Part shown: one piece after another, positions 47,097 through 56,167 of the stretch
How the letters are laid out: every line of letters starts with the position of its first letter
Position numbering within the stretch: the stretch's first letter is position 1
Source of the DNA: Streptomyces sp. NBC_01446
GTDB lineage: Bacteria > Actinomycetota > Actinomycetes > Streptomycetales > Streptomycetaceae
Direction of reading: 5' to 3'
DNA: 64,000 bases
Assembly: GCF_026340095.1 (NCBI RefSeq)
Contig: NZ_JAPEPO010000001.1
Span: forward strand, 6,422,001-6,486,000
Made by a program: the position numbers and the translations under genes
The notes under the pieces: model-generated
What the model was told of the DNA's origin: nothing
The model's input: only the letters and a program-made list of their open reading frames with translations
Databases searched by the model: none

Positions 47097-50000
47097 GGGA
47101 TGCTCTAGTGCTGCTCGTGCTCGCCCGTATATGGCCCGTGCCTCCGCCTCCGCCAGGCGTTCGCCTGCCTCCTGGGCGCGGGTGGCCTCGGCCTCGGCCA
47201 GCGTTGCCGCCTGTGCGGCGCGCCCCGCCTCCAGGTGGGCCCATGCCGTGAGATGGCCCGCATCCGTCGCGCCCGCCAGCAGGGCCAGCGCCTCCTCGGC
47301 CCGTCCCCTGCGCACGGCCAACTCGGCGCGGGCCAGCCGTACTTCCTGCTGGGCCTGCCGGTCGCCCTGTGCGTCGGCGGTCAGGCCCGCGCGGTCGAGC
47401 AGTGCTGCGCAGGACTCCGCGCCACCCGATCGCATCCGTACCCGCGCCAGCGCGGCCAGCGCGTACGGCGCGCACCAGCCGGTGTGCGGCTCCGTCGCGT
47501 TCACGGCGTCCTGCGCAAGGTGCTGCGCCGCGTCGGACTCCTCCAGGAGCAGATGGAGTTCGGCGAGGTTGGCCCGTTCGAAGGCGGCCGCCGTCGGGTC
47601 GCCGGAGCGCTCGGCGAGCGCGAGGGCCCGCTCGCCCGTGACAATGGCCTCGCGCAGCTGCCCCGACCTGCGGGAATGCTCCCGGAGCACGGAGAGGACC
47701 GAGCCGAGCAACTGCGGGTCCCCGTAGGCCTCCGCGTGCGGCAGGGCCCGGTCCGCCACGGGGCGGGCCTGCGCGAAACGCCCCGCGAGCGCCAGCGACG
47801 TCGCCTGCGCGGCGAGCGAACGCGCGAGGAGGCCGCGGTGCTCGGGCCCCGTCACCTGCTGCGCCGCGGCGTGCGCGGCTTCCCCCGCGGTGACCGCCTC
47901 CGGGTACCGCCCGGTCACGAAGCACAGCATCGACCGGGCGAGATGGTGCGCGGTGGCCGCTTCGGGCGCGGTGTCCTCGCCGGGCGGCGCGGCGTCGAGC
48001 AGCGCGAACCCCTCCTCCGTGGAGCGGGTCTTCGCGAGGACCTCGGTGAGCCGGGCGGCGGCGAGCACCCGCCCGTCCGCGTCGCCGCGGCGCTCCAGAT
48101 CGTCGAGCGCCTCGCGGAGCACCTGCGCCGCGTCGTGGTACCTCGCCATGCGCCGCAGCACGGCCGCCCGGTCGATACGGGCCCGCGCCGACTCCGCGGC
48201 GAACGCGTCGAGGCGCTCGGTGAGCTGGGCGTAGTAGTGGTCCGCGGTGTCGTTGGCGCACAGCGCCGCGGCGCGTTCGGCGGCCTGCCGGAGGTAGCCC
48301 GTGGCGCGCGGGTCGTCGGCGCGCGTCAGATGCGCGGCGAGCGTGTCCACGGCGTCGGGCCTGCGCCGCAGCACGGCTTCCGCGTACGCCGAGTGAAGCA
48401 GGCGGCGGCGGGCGGTCGAGAGACGTTCGTAGCAGGTGAGCCGCACCAAGGGGTGGCGGAAGGTGAGGCCGGGGACGCCCCGCCCGTCGGCGACGACGTC
48501 CCGCTCGGCGAGGACCGACGCCGCGACGGCCGCGTCGGCGCCCGCGGTGGCCTCGGCCACCGAGAGCAGCGGATGCAGTCCGGCGCTCGCGACGTCGAGC
48601 ACCTCGGCGAGCGCCGCGTCCCCGCCCGCCACCGCCACGGCTTCCACGACCCGGCGCGCGGCAGGCCCGAGCCGGGCCAGCCGGGCGGCCACCAACTGCC
48701 GTACGCCGTCGGGGGCCTGGAGCCCGCCGTCGTTCAGGGCGCGGGCGAGTTCCAGGGCGAAGAGAGGGTTTCCCAGGGAGAGGTCCCACACCCGCTCCGG
48801 GGCGTTCGTGCCGTCGGCGAGCCCGAGCGCGTCCGCGGCGAGTGCCAGGCAGTCGGCGCGGCTCAGCCGCCCCAGGTCGAGATACTCGGCGAGCCGCCCG
48901 CGCGCGAGGGCTTCGAGACTGGTCCGGCGCGGATCGAACTCGGGCAGTTCCTCGGACCGGTAGGTGACCGCGAACCGTACGGGGTGCGGCGCCGTGCCGG
49001 TGCGCCGCGCGAGATGGCTGAGCAGCTGGAACGAACCCGAGTCGGCGGCGTGCAGGTCGTCGAGCACGACGAGGACGGGTGCCGTCGCGGCCAGTTCGCC
49101 GATGAGTCCGGCCGCCGCTCCGAACAGCCGCTCCCGCTCCTCCTCCGGGCTGCGCTCGGCGCCCGCTCCCGCCTGCCCCAGTGACGGGAGCAGTGAGGCC
49201 AGTTCGGGAAACTCGGCGCCCGCCCGTGCCCGCTCGGCGGGCGGCCGTTCCGCCAGCCATCCGTCCAGCGCCTCGACGAACGCCCCGTACGGTGTGTGCC
49301 CCTCGGCGTCGTGGCCGGCGCCCCACAGGACCGCCGCGCCGTCGGCCGCCGCCCGGCGCGCCGCCTCGCTCACGAGCCGCGTCTTGCCGAGCCCCACCTC
49401 GCCGCCGATGAGCTGCACCGGGGGCGCGTCCGGCGAGAGCAGCCGTTCGAGTGCCCTGTCGCGTCCGCGCAGCGGCGCCGGCGCGGGGCCGCGCAGAGCG
49501 GCGGGTGGGGCGTATCCGCCGACCGGTCTGGCCACCGGCGACGCCGCGCTGCCCGCGTCGAGGGCCAGCAGGTGCAGCCGCTGTGTCTCGGGCCCCGGGC
49601 GCACACCGAGCTCGGCGTCGAGGGCCTCGCGGCAGGCGTGGAACTGCCGGACCGCCTGCCGTCGCAAGCCCTGGCGGAGATAGGAGCTCATGAGGAGCTG
49701 GTGGGCGCGCTCGTCCGCCGGGTTCTCGTCGAGCGCCGACCGTGCCACTGTCGCGGCCTCGTCGGCGTCCCCCTCGTCGAGCAGCGCCTCGGCGAGCGCG
49801 ATGCGCAGCCGCTCGCCCACCACGGCGAGCCGCTCACGCCTCGACTCGGTCCAGGGTGCGTACCGGTCTTCCGGGAGCAGCTCGCCCGTGAACAGGCCGA
49901 GGGCCTCGGCGAGTCGAGGTGATCTGCCCGAGTCGAGCGCTTTTTCCGCCTGTTGTTCCGCGTGGTCGGCGTCGATCCAGACCGTCCGCGGATCGAGGCG

Positions 50001-50336
50001 CAGCAGGGCGCCGTCCGATATGAGATACGAGGAGGCGGCGCGCGGTGCGAGTTCGGGTTCGAGGGCGCGGCGCGCGGCGTGCAGGGCGACGCGCAGGCTG
50101 CCCGTCGCCGCTTGTGCGTCGGCGTCGGGCCAGCAGATGTCCATGGCCTGTTCGCGGTGGAGGCTGTGCCCCGGGGTGACGGCGAGCAGTTTCACCAGGG
50201 CGCGGGCGCTGGGCCGAGGCCATCGTTCGGCGAGGGCGGGGCCGCCGTCACGAGTCGCCCGGAAACCGCCGAAAAGGTGCAGGTGAAGCACTGGGGGAGC
50301 GGGGGAGTTGTCGTTGTTCGCTCGTTCCGCGCCCAT
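47094..50336 (-). CDS. Large SARP/AfsR-type regulator with AAA ATPase and TPR domains
   Basis: A 1080-residue regulator. N-terminal winged helix (LHLHLFGGFRATRDGGPALAERWPRPSARALVKLLA) and BTAD domain (to about residue 260, with TGELLPEDRYAPWTESRRERL and ADERAHQLLMSSYLRQGLRRQAVRQFHACREAL) define a SARP. A signal-transduction ATPase follows: Walker A GGEVGLGKTRL with Lys318 and Walker B VLVVLDDLHAAD. The C-terminal 550 residues are helical TPR-like repeats. This architecture is common in pathway-level activators of secondary metabolism or development. No biosynthetic cluster lies next to it; the closest genes are the secreted subtilase pair. ATG 50336; no clear ribosome binding site. Confidence 0.92.
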   Translation of the reverse strand: MGAERANNDNSPAPPVLHLHLFGGFRATRDGGPALAERWPRPSARALVKLLAVTPGHSLHREQAMDICWPDADAQAATGSLRVALHAARRALEPELAPRAASSYLISDGALLRLDPRTVWIDADHAEQQAEKALDSGRSPRLAEALGLFTGELLPEDRYAPWTESRRERLAVVGERLRIALAEALLDEGDADEAATVARSALDENPADERAHQLLMSSYLRQGLRRQAVRQFHACREALDAELGVRPGPETQRLHLLALDAGSAASPVARPVGGYAPPAALRGPAPAPLRGRDRALERLLSPDAPPVQLIGGEVGLGKTRLVSEAARRAAADGAAVLWGAGHDAEGHTPYGAFVEALDGWLAERPPAERARAGAEFPELASLLPSLGQAGAGAERSPEEERERLFGAAAGLIGELAATAPVLVVLDDLHAADSGSFQLLSHLARRTGTAPHPVRFAVTYRSEELPEFDPRRTSLEALARGRLAEYLDLGRLSRADCLALAADALGLADGTNAPERVWDLSLGNPLFALELARALNDGGLQAPDGVRQLVAARLARLGPAARRVVEAVAVAGGDAALAEVLDVASAGLHPLLSVAEATAGADAAVAASVLAERDVVADGRGVPGLTFRHPLVRLTCYERLSTARRRLLHSAYAEAVLRRRPDAVDTLAAHLTRADDPRATGYLRQAAERAAALCANDTADHYYAQLTERLDAFAAESARARIDRAAVLRRMARYHDAAQVLREALDDLERRGDADGRVLAAARLTEVLAKTRSTEEGFALLDAAPPGEDTAPEAATAHHLARSMLCFVTGRYPEAVTAGEAAHAAAQQVTGPEHRGLLARSLAAQATSLALAGRFAQARPVADRALPHAEAYGDPQLLGSVLSVLREHSRRSGQLREAIVTGERALALAERSGDPTAAAFERANLAELHLLLEESDAAQHLAQDAVNATEPHTGWCAPYALAALARVRMRSGGAESCAALLDRAGLTADAQGDRQAQQEVRLARAELAVRRGRAEEALALLAGATDAGHLTAWAHLEAGRAAQAATLAEAEATRAQEAGERLAEAEARAIYGRARAALEHP

Positions 50337-50373
50337 AAGGGCGTCACTGTAACCCCCGTGGCCATGACACCCA

Positions 50374-50408
50374 CAGGCCCTCCGGCAGTCGAGACGCCGG
50401 AGGGCCTG
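50374..50408 (-). terminator. Terminator of the subtilase/FG-GAP operon
   Basis: 13-bp perfect stem, arms CAGGCCCTCCGGC (50374-50386) and complement (50396-50408), 9-base loop. It follows the - strand FG-GAP gene stop (50426) and precedes the SARP start region. Confidence 0.8.
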
Positions 50409-50425
50409 CGGGGGCAGGAACAGGA

Positions 50426-53338
50426 TCAGGAAGCGTCGATCGTGGCCACCGTCACCTGGTGGATGGCGGTGTCGGGGAGGTAGTAGCCGCCGCCGATCAG
50501 GCCGGCCGACCGGTCGTACCCCGTGACGTCGAAGTTGAGCGCGACGATCTCGTCCACACCGTCACCGTTCAGGTCACTGGTGAAGGTGTTGCGCGTGCCC
50601 ATGAGCGACATCCTGGCCACGTGGTCCGGGTAGTTGTGGGCCGCCTTGAGGACGCTGGGGTCCCACAGGTAGACGCCGCCCTCGACACCGCCGGCGATGA
50701 GCCGCCGACCGCCGGGGCCCGTGACGAAGCCCGCGTTCTGGAGAGTGGGCAGCGTGAAGATCTCGTAGTCGCTGCCGTCGTTCGCGTAGGTCCGCAGGCT
50801 GGCCGTCCCGGCGAGCACGAGGCCCTCGGGTCCTGTGAAGAAGTCGCCCAGCGTGTAGAGCCCGCCCGCGGCGGTGACGGAGAGCGGCTTCCCGGTGCGG
50901 CTGTCGCGGATGTCGACCACGGTGCGCGGCGTGATGTCGTCCTCGGTGATCCAGGTGTAGACAACCGCGTGCCCGTCCGCGTACAGGATCTCCCTGGCGG
51001 AGAACACGCCGTTCACCAGGACCGTCGCACGCACCTTGCCGTCCGTGTCGGCCGGCATCTTCGGGTCGGCGGTCCACAGCGTGGAGCCGTCCTTCGCCTT
51101 CAGCGCCACGCCGTTGACGACGGGAGCGTCGAGCGCGAACGAGTTGACGCTGTTGTACTGCGCGTACACCCGCCCCTCCCGCACGGCCACGTCTCCGAAG
51201 ACGACGTCGCCCGAGCCCGCCGGCGCCGCGTACGTCCACAGGGTCTTGCCGCTCGCCCGGTAGGCGCGCACCTTGTCCGTCGGGACGACGACCTCGTCGC
51301 GGCCGTCCCCGTCGAGGTCGGCGGGGGTCGCCGAGTGCACGTACTGTCCGGCGCCGTCGATGGTGGCGAGATCGCGGCCGGTGTGCGCGTCGAGCACGGC
51401 GGCCGCCGTGTCCGCGGCGATCACCAGCTCGTCCTTGCGCCCGTCGCCGTCCGTGTCGGCGTTCTCGATGCCGTGGATCTGGCCGGGCAGCGTGGCTTTC
51501 CACAGCAGCTTCGGCTTGCCCGCCACGAGCGAGGGACCGTCGTAGGCCCACACGCCGCGCGACTGGCCGCCGACGACCAGGTCCTTCTTGCCGTCGCCGT
51601 TGACGTCGGTGGACCTGGCGTACGCGATGTCGCCCTGGAGCGGCAGGAGCCTCTGCTGCTTGCCGCTGCCGAACCCGTACGTGCGCAGGTTCTGGTCCTC
51701 GTCGACGGTCCGCAGATGCCAGCCGTCGCCGTCCTTGAACGGCTGCGCGTACAGCGGCGAGGCGAGCGCCCCGCGCTGCTCCCAGCGCACCGCGCCGTCC
51801 GAGCCGTCGAGCACGGCGAGGCGGGCCAGGCGGGACGCGCCGCGGTTCTCGGCCGAGTCGTTCGACGCGTCGTCGAGGTAGCTGGCGACCACCTTGTGGT
51901 CGAGGACGCTCAGGCCCCAGGCGCCACCGCTGTCATGGGAGTTGGCCGGGTCACGCTTGACGGTGCGCGACCACAGCTCGGTGCTGCCGTCCGAGCCGTC
52001 GACGGCGCGCACGGTGTTGGCGTTGAGGTAGAAGTTCTCGTCGAGCGTCGACTCGCTCACCACGTACTCGGGCTTGCGGTCGCCCTTCAGATCACCGAGT
52101 TCGACGTCGAGCGGGAGGGCGTTGACCCGGGTGTCCAGCGTGCTCCGCTCTCCGTCGGACACGGCGTAGGACGCCAGCTCGTACTTCACCCCGTCGGTGG
52201 GGTCCGCCTGTTCGAGCGCCACGAGCCGGCCGCGGGAGGCGTCCAGATGCAGCTGGCGCGTGTAGAGGGAGCTGTCCGTCTGCCACTTGACGGAGCCGTC
52301 CTTCGTGTCGAGCAGCAGGGTGCGGGCGGCTCCGGCCGTCGCCGTGGTCTTGCGCTTGCTCCACGAGGCGGCCACCAGGCCGTCGCCCACGTCCTCCAGA
52401 GCGCCCCACGTCGTACGGTCCCTGACCCCCGCGTCGTACGTCCAGGTACTGGCCGGAGCCAGTGCGCCGTCGGCGTACGAGAAGCGGATGCCGGTCAGCG
52501 TGGCCGTGGCGGCCTTGTCGGAGTTGAGGTTGTAGTAGGGCGAGTCGCCGATCAGGAGGGTCTTGCCGACGAGCTTCACGCTGAACGCGTAGGCGTACAG
52601 CTTGGTCCACAGCGTCTTTCCGGTCTTCCCGTCGAGGACGGTGACGAAGGTGCCGTTGGCCAGCGACGATCCAGGGGATGTGAACGGCCGGTAGGGGCTG
52701 ATGCCCACGCTCGCCGAGAACACCACGTCGTCCATGCCGTCGCCGGTCAGGTCACCGGTGGCGTAGCCCTGGTCCGACATGGGGCTGAACGGGCTGACCG
52801 CGTTGTAGCCCATCGCGATGCGGGCCGGGTACCGCTCGGTCTGCCAGGGGCGGGTCGGCGTGACCTTCCAGTCGGCGTACAGGGAAGCGTTGTCGCGCCG
52901 CCACAGCTGCTTGCCGTCCGGGGCGGAGCGGGCGACGGTGCCGAGGCTGTGCAGCGTGAAGTAGTCGCCGCTCGTGCCGCCGACGGGGCTGGTGGCGGCG
53001 ATGCCGCGGACGCCCTCCAGGTTGGACTTCGCGTTGACCGAGACGGTGCCGGCGTCGGTGCCGGTGTCTTCGTCGAGCCTCGACCCGGAGCCGGAGGCCG
53101 CCGTGTCCTCGCGGCCGGCGCCGTCGGGCGTCACGGACTTGCCGTCGGCCGCCGCGTAGGGGTCGACCTGCGCGTGGGACTCCAGCGTCTCGGCCTGGCC
53201 GTCCGTCAGGACGAGGAGGTCGCTGCCGCTGTCGTCCGCGAGGGCGGGCGGTGCGAAGCTCAGGGCGAGACCGGCCGCCACGAGGGCGGAGGCGAGTCTG
53301 AGTCCCCGCCGGGAGGACTTCGGTACGGAGCGGCTCAT
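50426..53338 (-). CDS. Secreted FG-GAP/PQQ-like beta-propeller protein
   Basis: A 970-residue exported protein. ATG 53338 overlaps the subtilase stop (ATGA). Signal peptide residues 1-35 (RRGLRLASALVAAGLALSFAPPALA). The body has repeated FG-GAP/VCBS calcium-loop motifs (DLTGDGMDDVV, DVNGDGKKDLV, DTDGDGRKDELV, DLDGDGRDEVV, DLNGDGVDEIV) alternating with PQQ-like blades (VLDGKTGKTLWTK, KDGSVKWQTD, KDGSTLWTA). This predicts one or two propellers binding calcium. No enzymatic site or wall anchor is seen. Coupled translation with the subtilase implies a linked function: inhibitor, chaperone, substrate adaptor or target. Confidence 0.85.
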   Translation of the reverse strand: MSRSVPKSSRRGLRLASALVAAGLALSFAPPALADDSGSDLLVLTDGQAETLESHAQVDPYAAADGKSVTPDGAGREDTAASGSGSRLDEDTGTDAGTVSVNAKSNLEGVRGIAATSPVGGTSGDYFTLHSLGTVARSAPDGKQLWRRDNASLYADWKVTPTRPWQTERYPARIAMGYNAVSPFSPMSDQGYATGDLTGDGMDDVVFSASVGISPYRPFTSPGSSLANGTFVTVLDGKTGKTLWTKLYAYAFSVKLVGKTLLIGDSPYYNLNSDKAATATLTGIRFSYADGALAPASTWTYDAGVRDRTTWGALEDVGDGLVAASWSKRKTTATAGAARTLLLDTKDGSVKWQTDSSLYTRQLHLDASRGRLVALEQADPTDGVKYELASYAVSDGERSTLDTRVNALPLDVELGDLKGDRKPEYVVSESTLDENFYLNANTVRAVDGSDGSTELWSRTVKRDPANSHDSGGAWGLSVLDHKVVASYLDDASNDSAENRGASRLARLAVLDGSDGAVRWEQRGALASPLYAQPFKDGDGWHLRTVDEDQNLRTYGFGSGKQQRLLPLQGDIAYARSTDVNGDGKKDLVVGGQSRGVWAYDGPSLVAGKPKLLWKATLPGQIHGIENADTDGDGRKDELVIAADTAAAVLDAHTGRDLATIDGAGQYVHSATPADLDGDGRDEVVVPTDKVRAYRASGKTLWTYAAPAGSGDVVFGDVAVREGRVYAQYNSVNSFALDAPVVNGVALKAKDGSTLWTADPKMPADTDGKVRATVLVNGVFSAREILYADGHAVVYTWITEDDITPRTVVDIRDSRTGKPLSVTAAGGLYTLGDFFTGPEGLVLAGTASLRTYANDGSDYEIFTLPTLQNAGFVTGPGGRRLIAGGVEGGVYLWDPSVLKAAHNYPDHVARMSLMGTRNTFTSDLNGDGVDEIVALNFDVTGYDRSAGLIGGGYYLPDTAIHQVTVATIDAS

Positions 53339-55899
53339 GCGGTGGCCCCCTGCGCGATACGGATGGCGGAGCGGTCGGTGAGGACCGGCTGGTTGAAGGA
53401 GTACTGGAGGGCGTCCGTGCCGGCCTGGTTCTCGATGCCGACGGTCGCGCTCGAACCGTTCTCCCCCGACGCGGTGGAAAGGCCCTGGTACTGCAGGGTG
53501 ACGGCGCCGGTGGCCTCGTCGAGGACGGCCTCGAAGGTGACGCGCGCCGTGGTGTCGGAGGCGAGCGCCGCGTTGTTCCAGACGACCGCGAACTTCCGGC
53601 TGCCGACGGTGCCGGTCGTCGCCGTCTGCACGCTGGACTTCTTGTCCACGATCAGGTCGTCCCAGAAGGCCGCGACGATGCCGTTCGGCTTCGCGGCGGA
53701 CGGCAGCGCGGTGTTGGCGTAGTCGCCGAGCCGCGGCTCCAGGAAGTTGACCAGGCCGTTGGTGGTGATGCTGGCGTTCGTGTAGGGGACGCCGTACAGC
53801 TTCACCGGGAAGGGCAGGGCCACGGTCTTGGCGTTCTCGTCGCCGGAAAGGGCGACCGCGGTGGTTCCGCTGATCCAGCTGTACGCCGTCGGGGCGCAGT
53901 TGTTGCCGTAGGCGTCCGAGCGGGCGGGCATCCGTACGGTCTGTGTCTCGTCGCCGTCCACGGTCAGCGTGCCGCTGTACGTGCCGTTGCACAGGACGGG
54001 CGCGGCGGGCGCCGCGGAGAGCTTGTACGAACCCTCGGCGACCTTCGGCAGAGTGAAGCGGCCGTCGGCGCCGCTCTTGACCGACGGGATCGGGGTGCCC
54101 TGGACGGTGACGGTCGCGCCGGCCAGTGCCTTGCCGGTGACGTCGAGGACGGTCCCGGTCACGGGGTGCGCGGCGACCGCGGTGAGCGCGAAGTCCTCGG
54201 TCACGTTCTCGCCCGTGGCGACCGTGACGCCGGACGCGGAGCCGGCGGCGTAGCCGTACCCGCTCGTGGTGAAGTCATAGGTGCCGGCGGGCAGGTTCAG
54301 CCCGTACGAGCCGTCGCCCGCGGTGGTCACGGAGCGGGACGTCGACGGTCCCGCGGCCTTGACGGTGACGCCTGCCAGGGGGCTGCCGGTCGCCTTGTCG
54401 GTGATCTTTCCGGTGATCGTGGCCGCGGTGTGCGGGGCCTCGTCGACGGACGCGAAGATGTCGAGCTTGCCCTCGCCCCACACGTTGTTCGCGTCGGCGG
54501 TGCCGCCGCAGTGGGTGTCGTCCACGTTGCGCGCACCCTCGTTGAGCAGCGCGCGTGTCGCGTCGATGTTGCCGATGAGGGAGGGTGCCGACGACCAGAG
54601 CAGCGCGACGGCGCCCGCGACGTGCGGTGTCGCCATCGACGTACCGGAGATGGCCTTGTACGTGTTGCCCGGCCAGGTGGAGCGGACGTTGACGCCCGGG
54701 GCCGAGATGTTCGGCTTCATCGAGCCGTCCAGCCTGGACGGGCCGAAGCCGGAGAAGTCGGCGATCCTGCCGCTGACGTCGTACGCGCCGACGCCGTACG
54801 CCGGGGCCTGCGAGCCCGGTGCGTGGCCGGTCGAGCAGGTCACGCCGTCACCGTCGTTGCCGGAGGCGAACGCCTCGAAGATCCCGGCCGCGTTCCACGC
54901 CTCGACGATGTCCTGGTAGAAGGTCGTGTCACCGCCGCCCCAGGAGTTGTTGACGATGTCGGGTGCGAGGTCCGGGCGCGGGTTCTGACCGGTGTGGTCG
55001 GTCGGGGCGAGGATCCACTGGCCCGCCGCGAGCAGCGAGGAGTCCGAGCAGGAGCTGGACTCGCAGCCCTTGGCGGCGATCCACTTCGCGCCGGGCGCGA
55101 CACCGACCCCGCCCGCGCCGACCATGGTGCCCATGGTGTGCGTGCCGTGGCCGTTGTTGTCACAGGGCGCCGAGGTGGGGCACTGGCCGGTCGGGTCGTA
55201 CCAGTTGTAGTCGTGCGTGAAGGAGCCGTCGCCGTTGTTGCCGCGGTAGTTGGCCTTCAGCGCCGGGTGGTCGTACTGGACGCCCGAGTCGACGTTGGCG
55301 ATGACGATGCCCTCGCCACGGTCGTCGTACTGGTCCCAGACCTGGTCGGCCTTGATGTCCTTGACGCCCCACTCCGGGGTGACCGGGTCGGCGTCGGTGG
55401 CCGCGCCCGAGACCGCGCTCTCGGTGGCGTCGAGCTTGTAGTGGTGCTCCTTCACGATGCTCGCGACGTCGGAGCGTGCTGCCAGGTCGTCGACGAGCCG
55501 TGCGCCGCCGGTCACCTTCAGGGCGTTGGCGATCCAGAAGGACTGGTAGCCGACCTTCTCCTTGTCGAGGAAGGACCGGACGGACCGCTGACTGCTGCCG
55601 GCCTCGGCGCGCAGCGCGGCGAACGCCGACCTCGCCTTCGCGGCATGGGACTTCTTGCCGTCGGCGGCGGACAGGTCCGCCTGCTTCTTCAGTACGACGA
55701 AGAAGGTCGACTCCTTGCCCTTCCCGACGGTGTCGAGAACGGCGGAGTCGACCTTCGCGGTGGTGTCCGACGGGGTGGCGTCCGGCGGGGTGGGCGACTG
55801 CGCCACGGCGGGGGACGGGCCGATCAGCAGGGCCGCCGACGTGAGGGCGGCCGCCGCCCACGCGGCGGATCTGCGCCGGGGAGATCGGGGCAGGTGCAT
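53335..55899 (-). CDS. Secreted S8 subtilisin-family protease (bacillopeptidase F-like)
   Basis: An 854-residue secreted protease. ATG 55899 follows GGAGGAG by 7 bases; signal peptide ends at AVAQS. An inhibitor I9-like pro-domain covers about residues 55-165. Catalytic triad: Asp204 (VDSGVQYDHP), His251 (NGHGTHTMG) and Ser421 (SGTSMATPHVAG), with the oxyanion Asn in NNSWGGGD. Two carboxypeptidase-regulatory-like (CarboxypepD_reg) beta domains follow (ITGKITDKATGSPLAGVTV and VTGTVLDVTGKALAGATVTV), then a C-terminal beta domain (YSWISGTTAVALSGDE...). No anchor, so it is released. First gene of the operon with the FG-GAP protein. Confidence 0.93.
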   Translation of the reverse strand: MHLPRSPRRRSAAWAAAALTSAALLIGPSPAVAQSPTPPDATPSDTTAKVDSAVLDTVGKGKESTFFVVLKKQADLSAADGKKSHAAKARSAFAALRAEAGSSQRSVRSFLDKEKVGYQSFWIANALKVTGGARLVDDLAARSDVASIVKEHHYKLDATESAVSGAATDADPVTPEWGVKDIKADQVWDQYDDRGEGIVIANVDSGVQYDHPALKANYRGNNGDGSFTHDYNWYDPTGQCPTSAPCDNNGHGTHTMGTMVGAGGVGVAPGAKWIAAKGCESSSCSDSSLLAAGQWILAPTDHTGQNPRPDLAPDIVNNSWGGGDTTFYQDIVEAWNAAGIFEAFASGNDGDGVTCSTGHAPGSQAPAYGVGAYDVSGRIADFSGFGPSRLDGSMKPNISAPGVNVRSTWPGNTYKAISGTSMATPHVAGAVALLWSSAPSLIGNIDATRALLNEGARNVDDTHCGGTADANNVWGEGKLDIFASVDEAPHTAATITGKITDKATGSPLAGVTVKAAGPSTSRSVTTAGDGSYGLNLPAGTYDFTTSGYGYAAGSASGVTVATGENVTEDFALTAVAAHPVTGTVLDVTGKALAGATVTVQGTPIPSVKSGADGRFTLPKVAEGSYKLSAAPAAPVLCNGTYSGTLTVDGDETQTVRMPARSDAYGNNCAPTAYSWISGTTAVALSGDENAKTVALPFPVKLYGVPYTNASITTNGLVNFLEPRLGDYANTALPSAAKPNGIVAAFWDDLIVDKKSSVQTATTGTVGSRKFAVVWNNAALASDTTARVTFEAVLDEATGAVTLQYQGLSTASGENGSSATVGIENQAGTDALQYSFNQPVLTDRSAIRIAQGATA

Positions 55900-56006
55900 G
55901 GGAGTGCTCCTCCAGGACTGGTACGGGGGACTCGCCCTCCCTCCGGGCCTACGGGGGGGGGAGACACGGGGAGGGGCGGGCTGGCCGGGCACGCTAGGAG
56001 GGGGCC

Positions 56007-56023
56007 GTTACTGGCGCATTACC
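56007..56023. promoter_or_regulatory. TTACTGGCGCATTAC motif upstream of the subtilase gene
   Basis: GTTACTGGCGCATTACC shares the core TACTGGCGC with repeated elements before the secreted lipase (15185-15216). It lies 108 bp before the subtilase start. Possibly a site of a common regulator of secreted hydrolases; weak evidence. Confidence 0.3.
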
Positions 56024-56099
56024 GGCCTGGACCCGGCGCACTTCGGGCGGCTGCCGGGACACGGTGACGGGGGCCATGAATGGGGCCCCTGGCGCCCAA

Positions 56100-56118
56100 A
56101 AACTAACGGCGCTAGTTT
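56100..56118. promoter_or_regulatory. TetR-type operator upstream of the aldehyde dehydrogenase
   Basis: AAACTAACGGCGCTAGTTT: perfect 6-bp arms AAACTA/TAGTTT around a 7-base centre, extended outward by GCGCCCAAA/TTTGGGCGC. It matches the dyad at 62816-62834 (15 of 19 bases), next to a TetR gene. It lies 50 bp before the ATG. Confidence 0.7.
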
Positions 56119-56167
56119 GGGCGCGGATCGACTACGCCGTAGCCACGGCACCCTCGGGAGGAATGCG

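Noticed and set aside
46105..49326. 1073-codon - strand frame across the MFS and SARP genes
   Set aside because: Pro/Arg/Gly-rich nonsense; the SARP regulator is in another - strand frame with clear domains.
50459..53722. 1087-codon + strand frame opposite the FG-GAP protein
   Set aside because: Val/Arg/Gly-rich shadow; the - strand protein has repeated calcium-loop motifs and a signal peptide.
53339..53992. Upstream extension of the FG-GAP frame into the subtilase gene
   Set aside because: The ATG at 53338 overlaps the subtilase stop and begins a signal peptide; the extension is Arg-rich with no ribosome binding site.
54166..56067. 633-codon + strand frame opposite the subtilase
   Set aside because: Shadow of the S8 protease gene, which has a complete catalytic triad.
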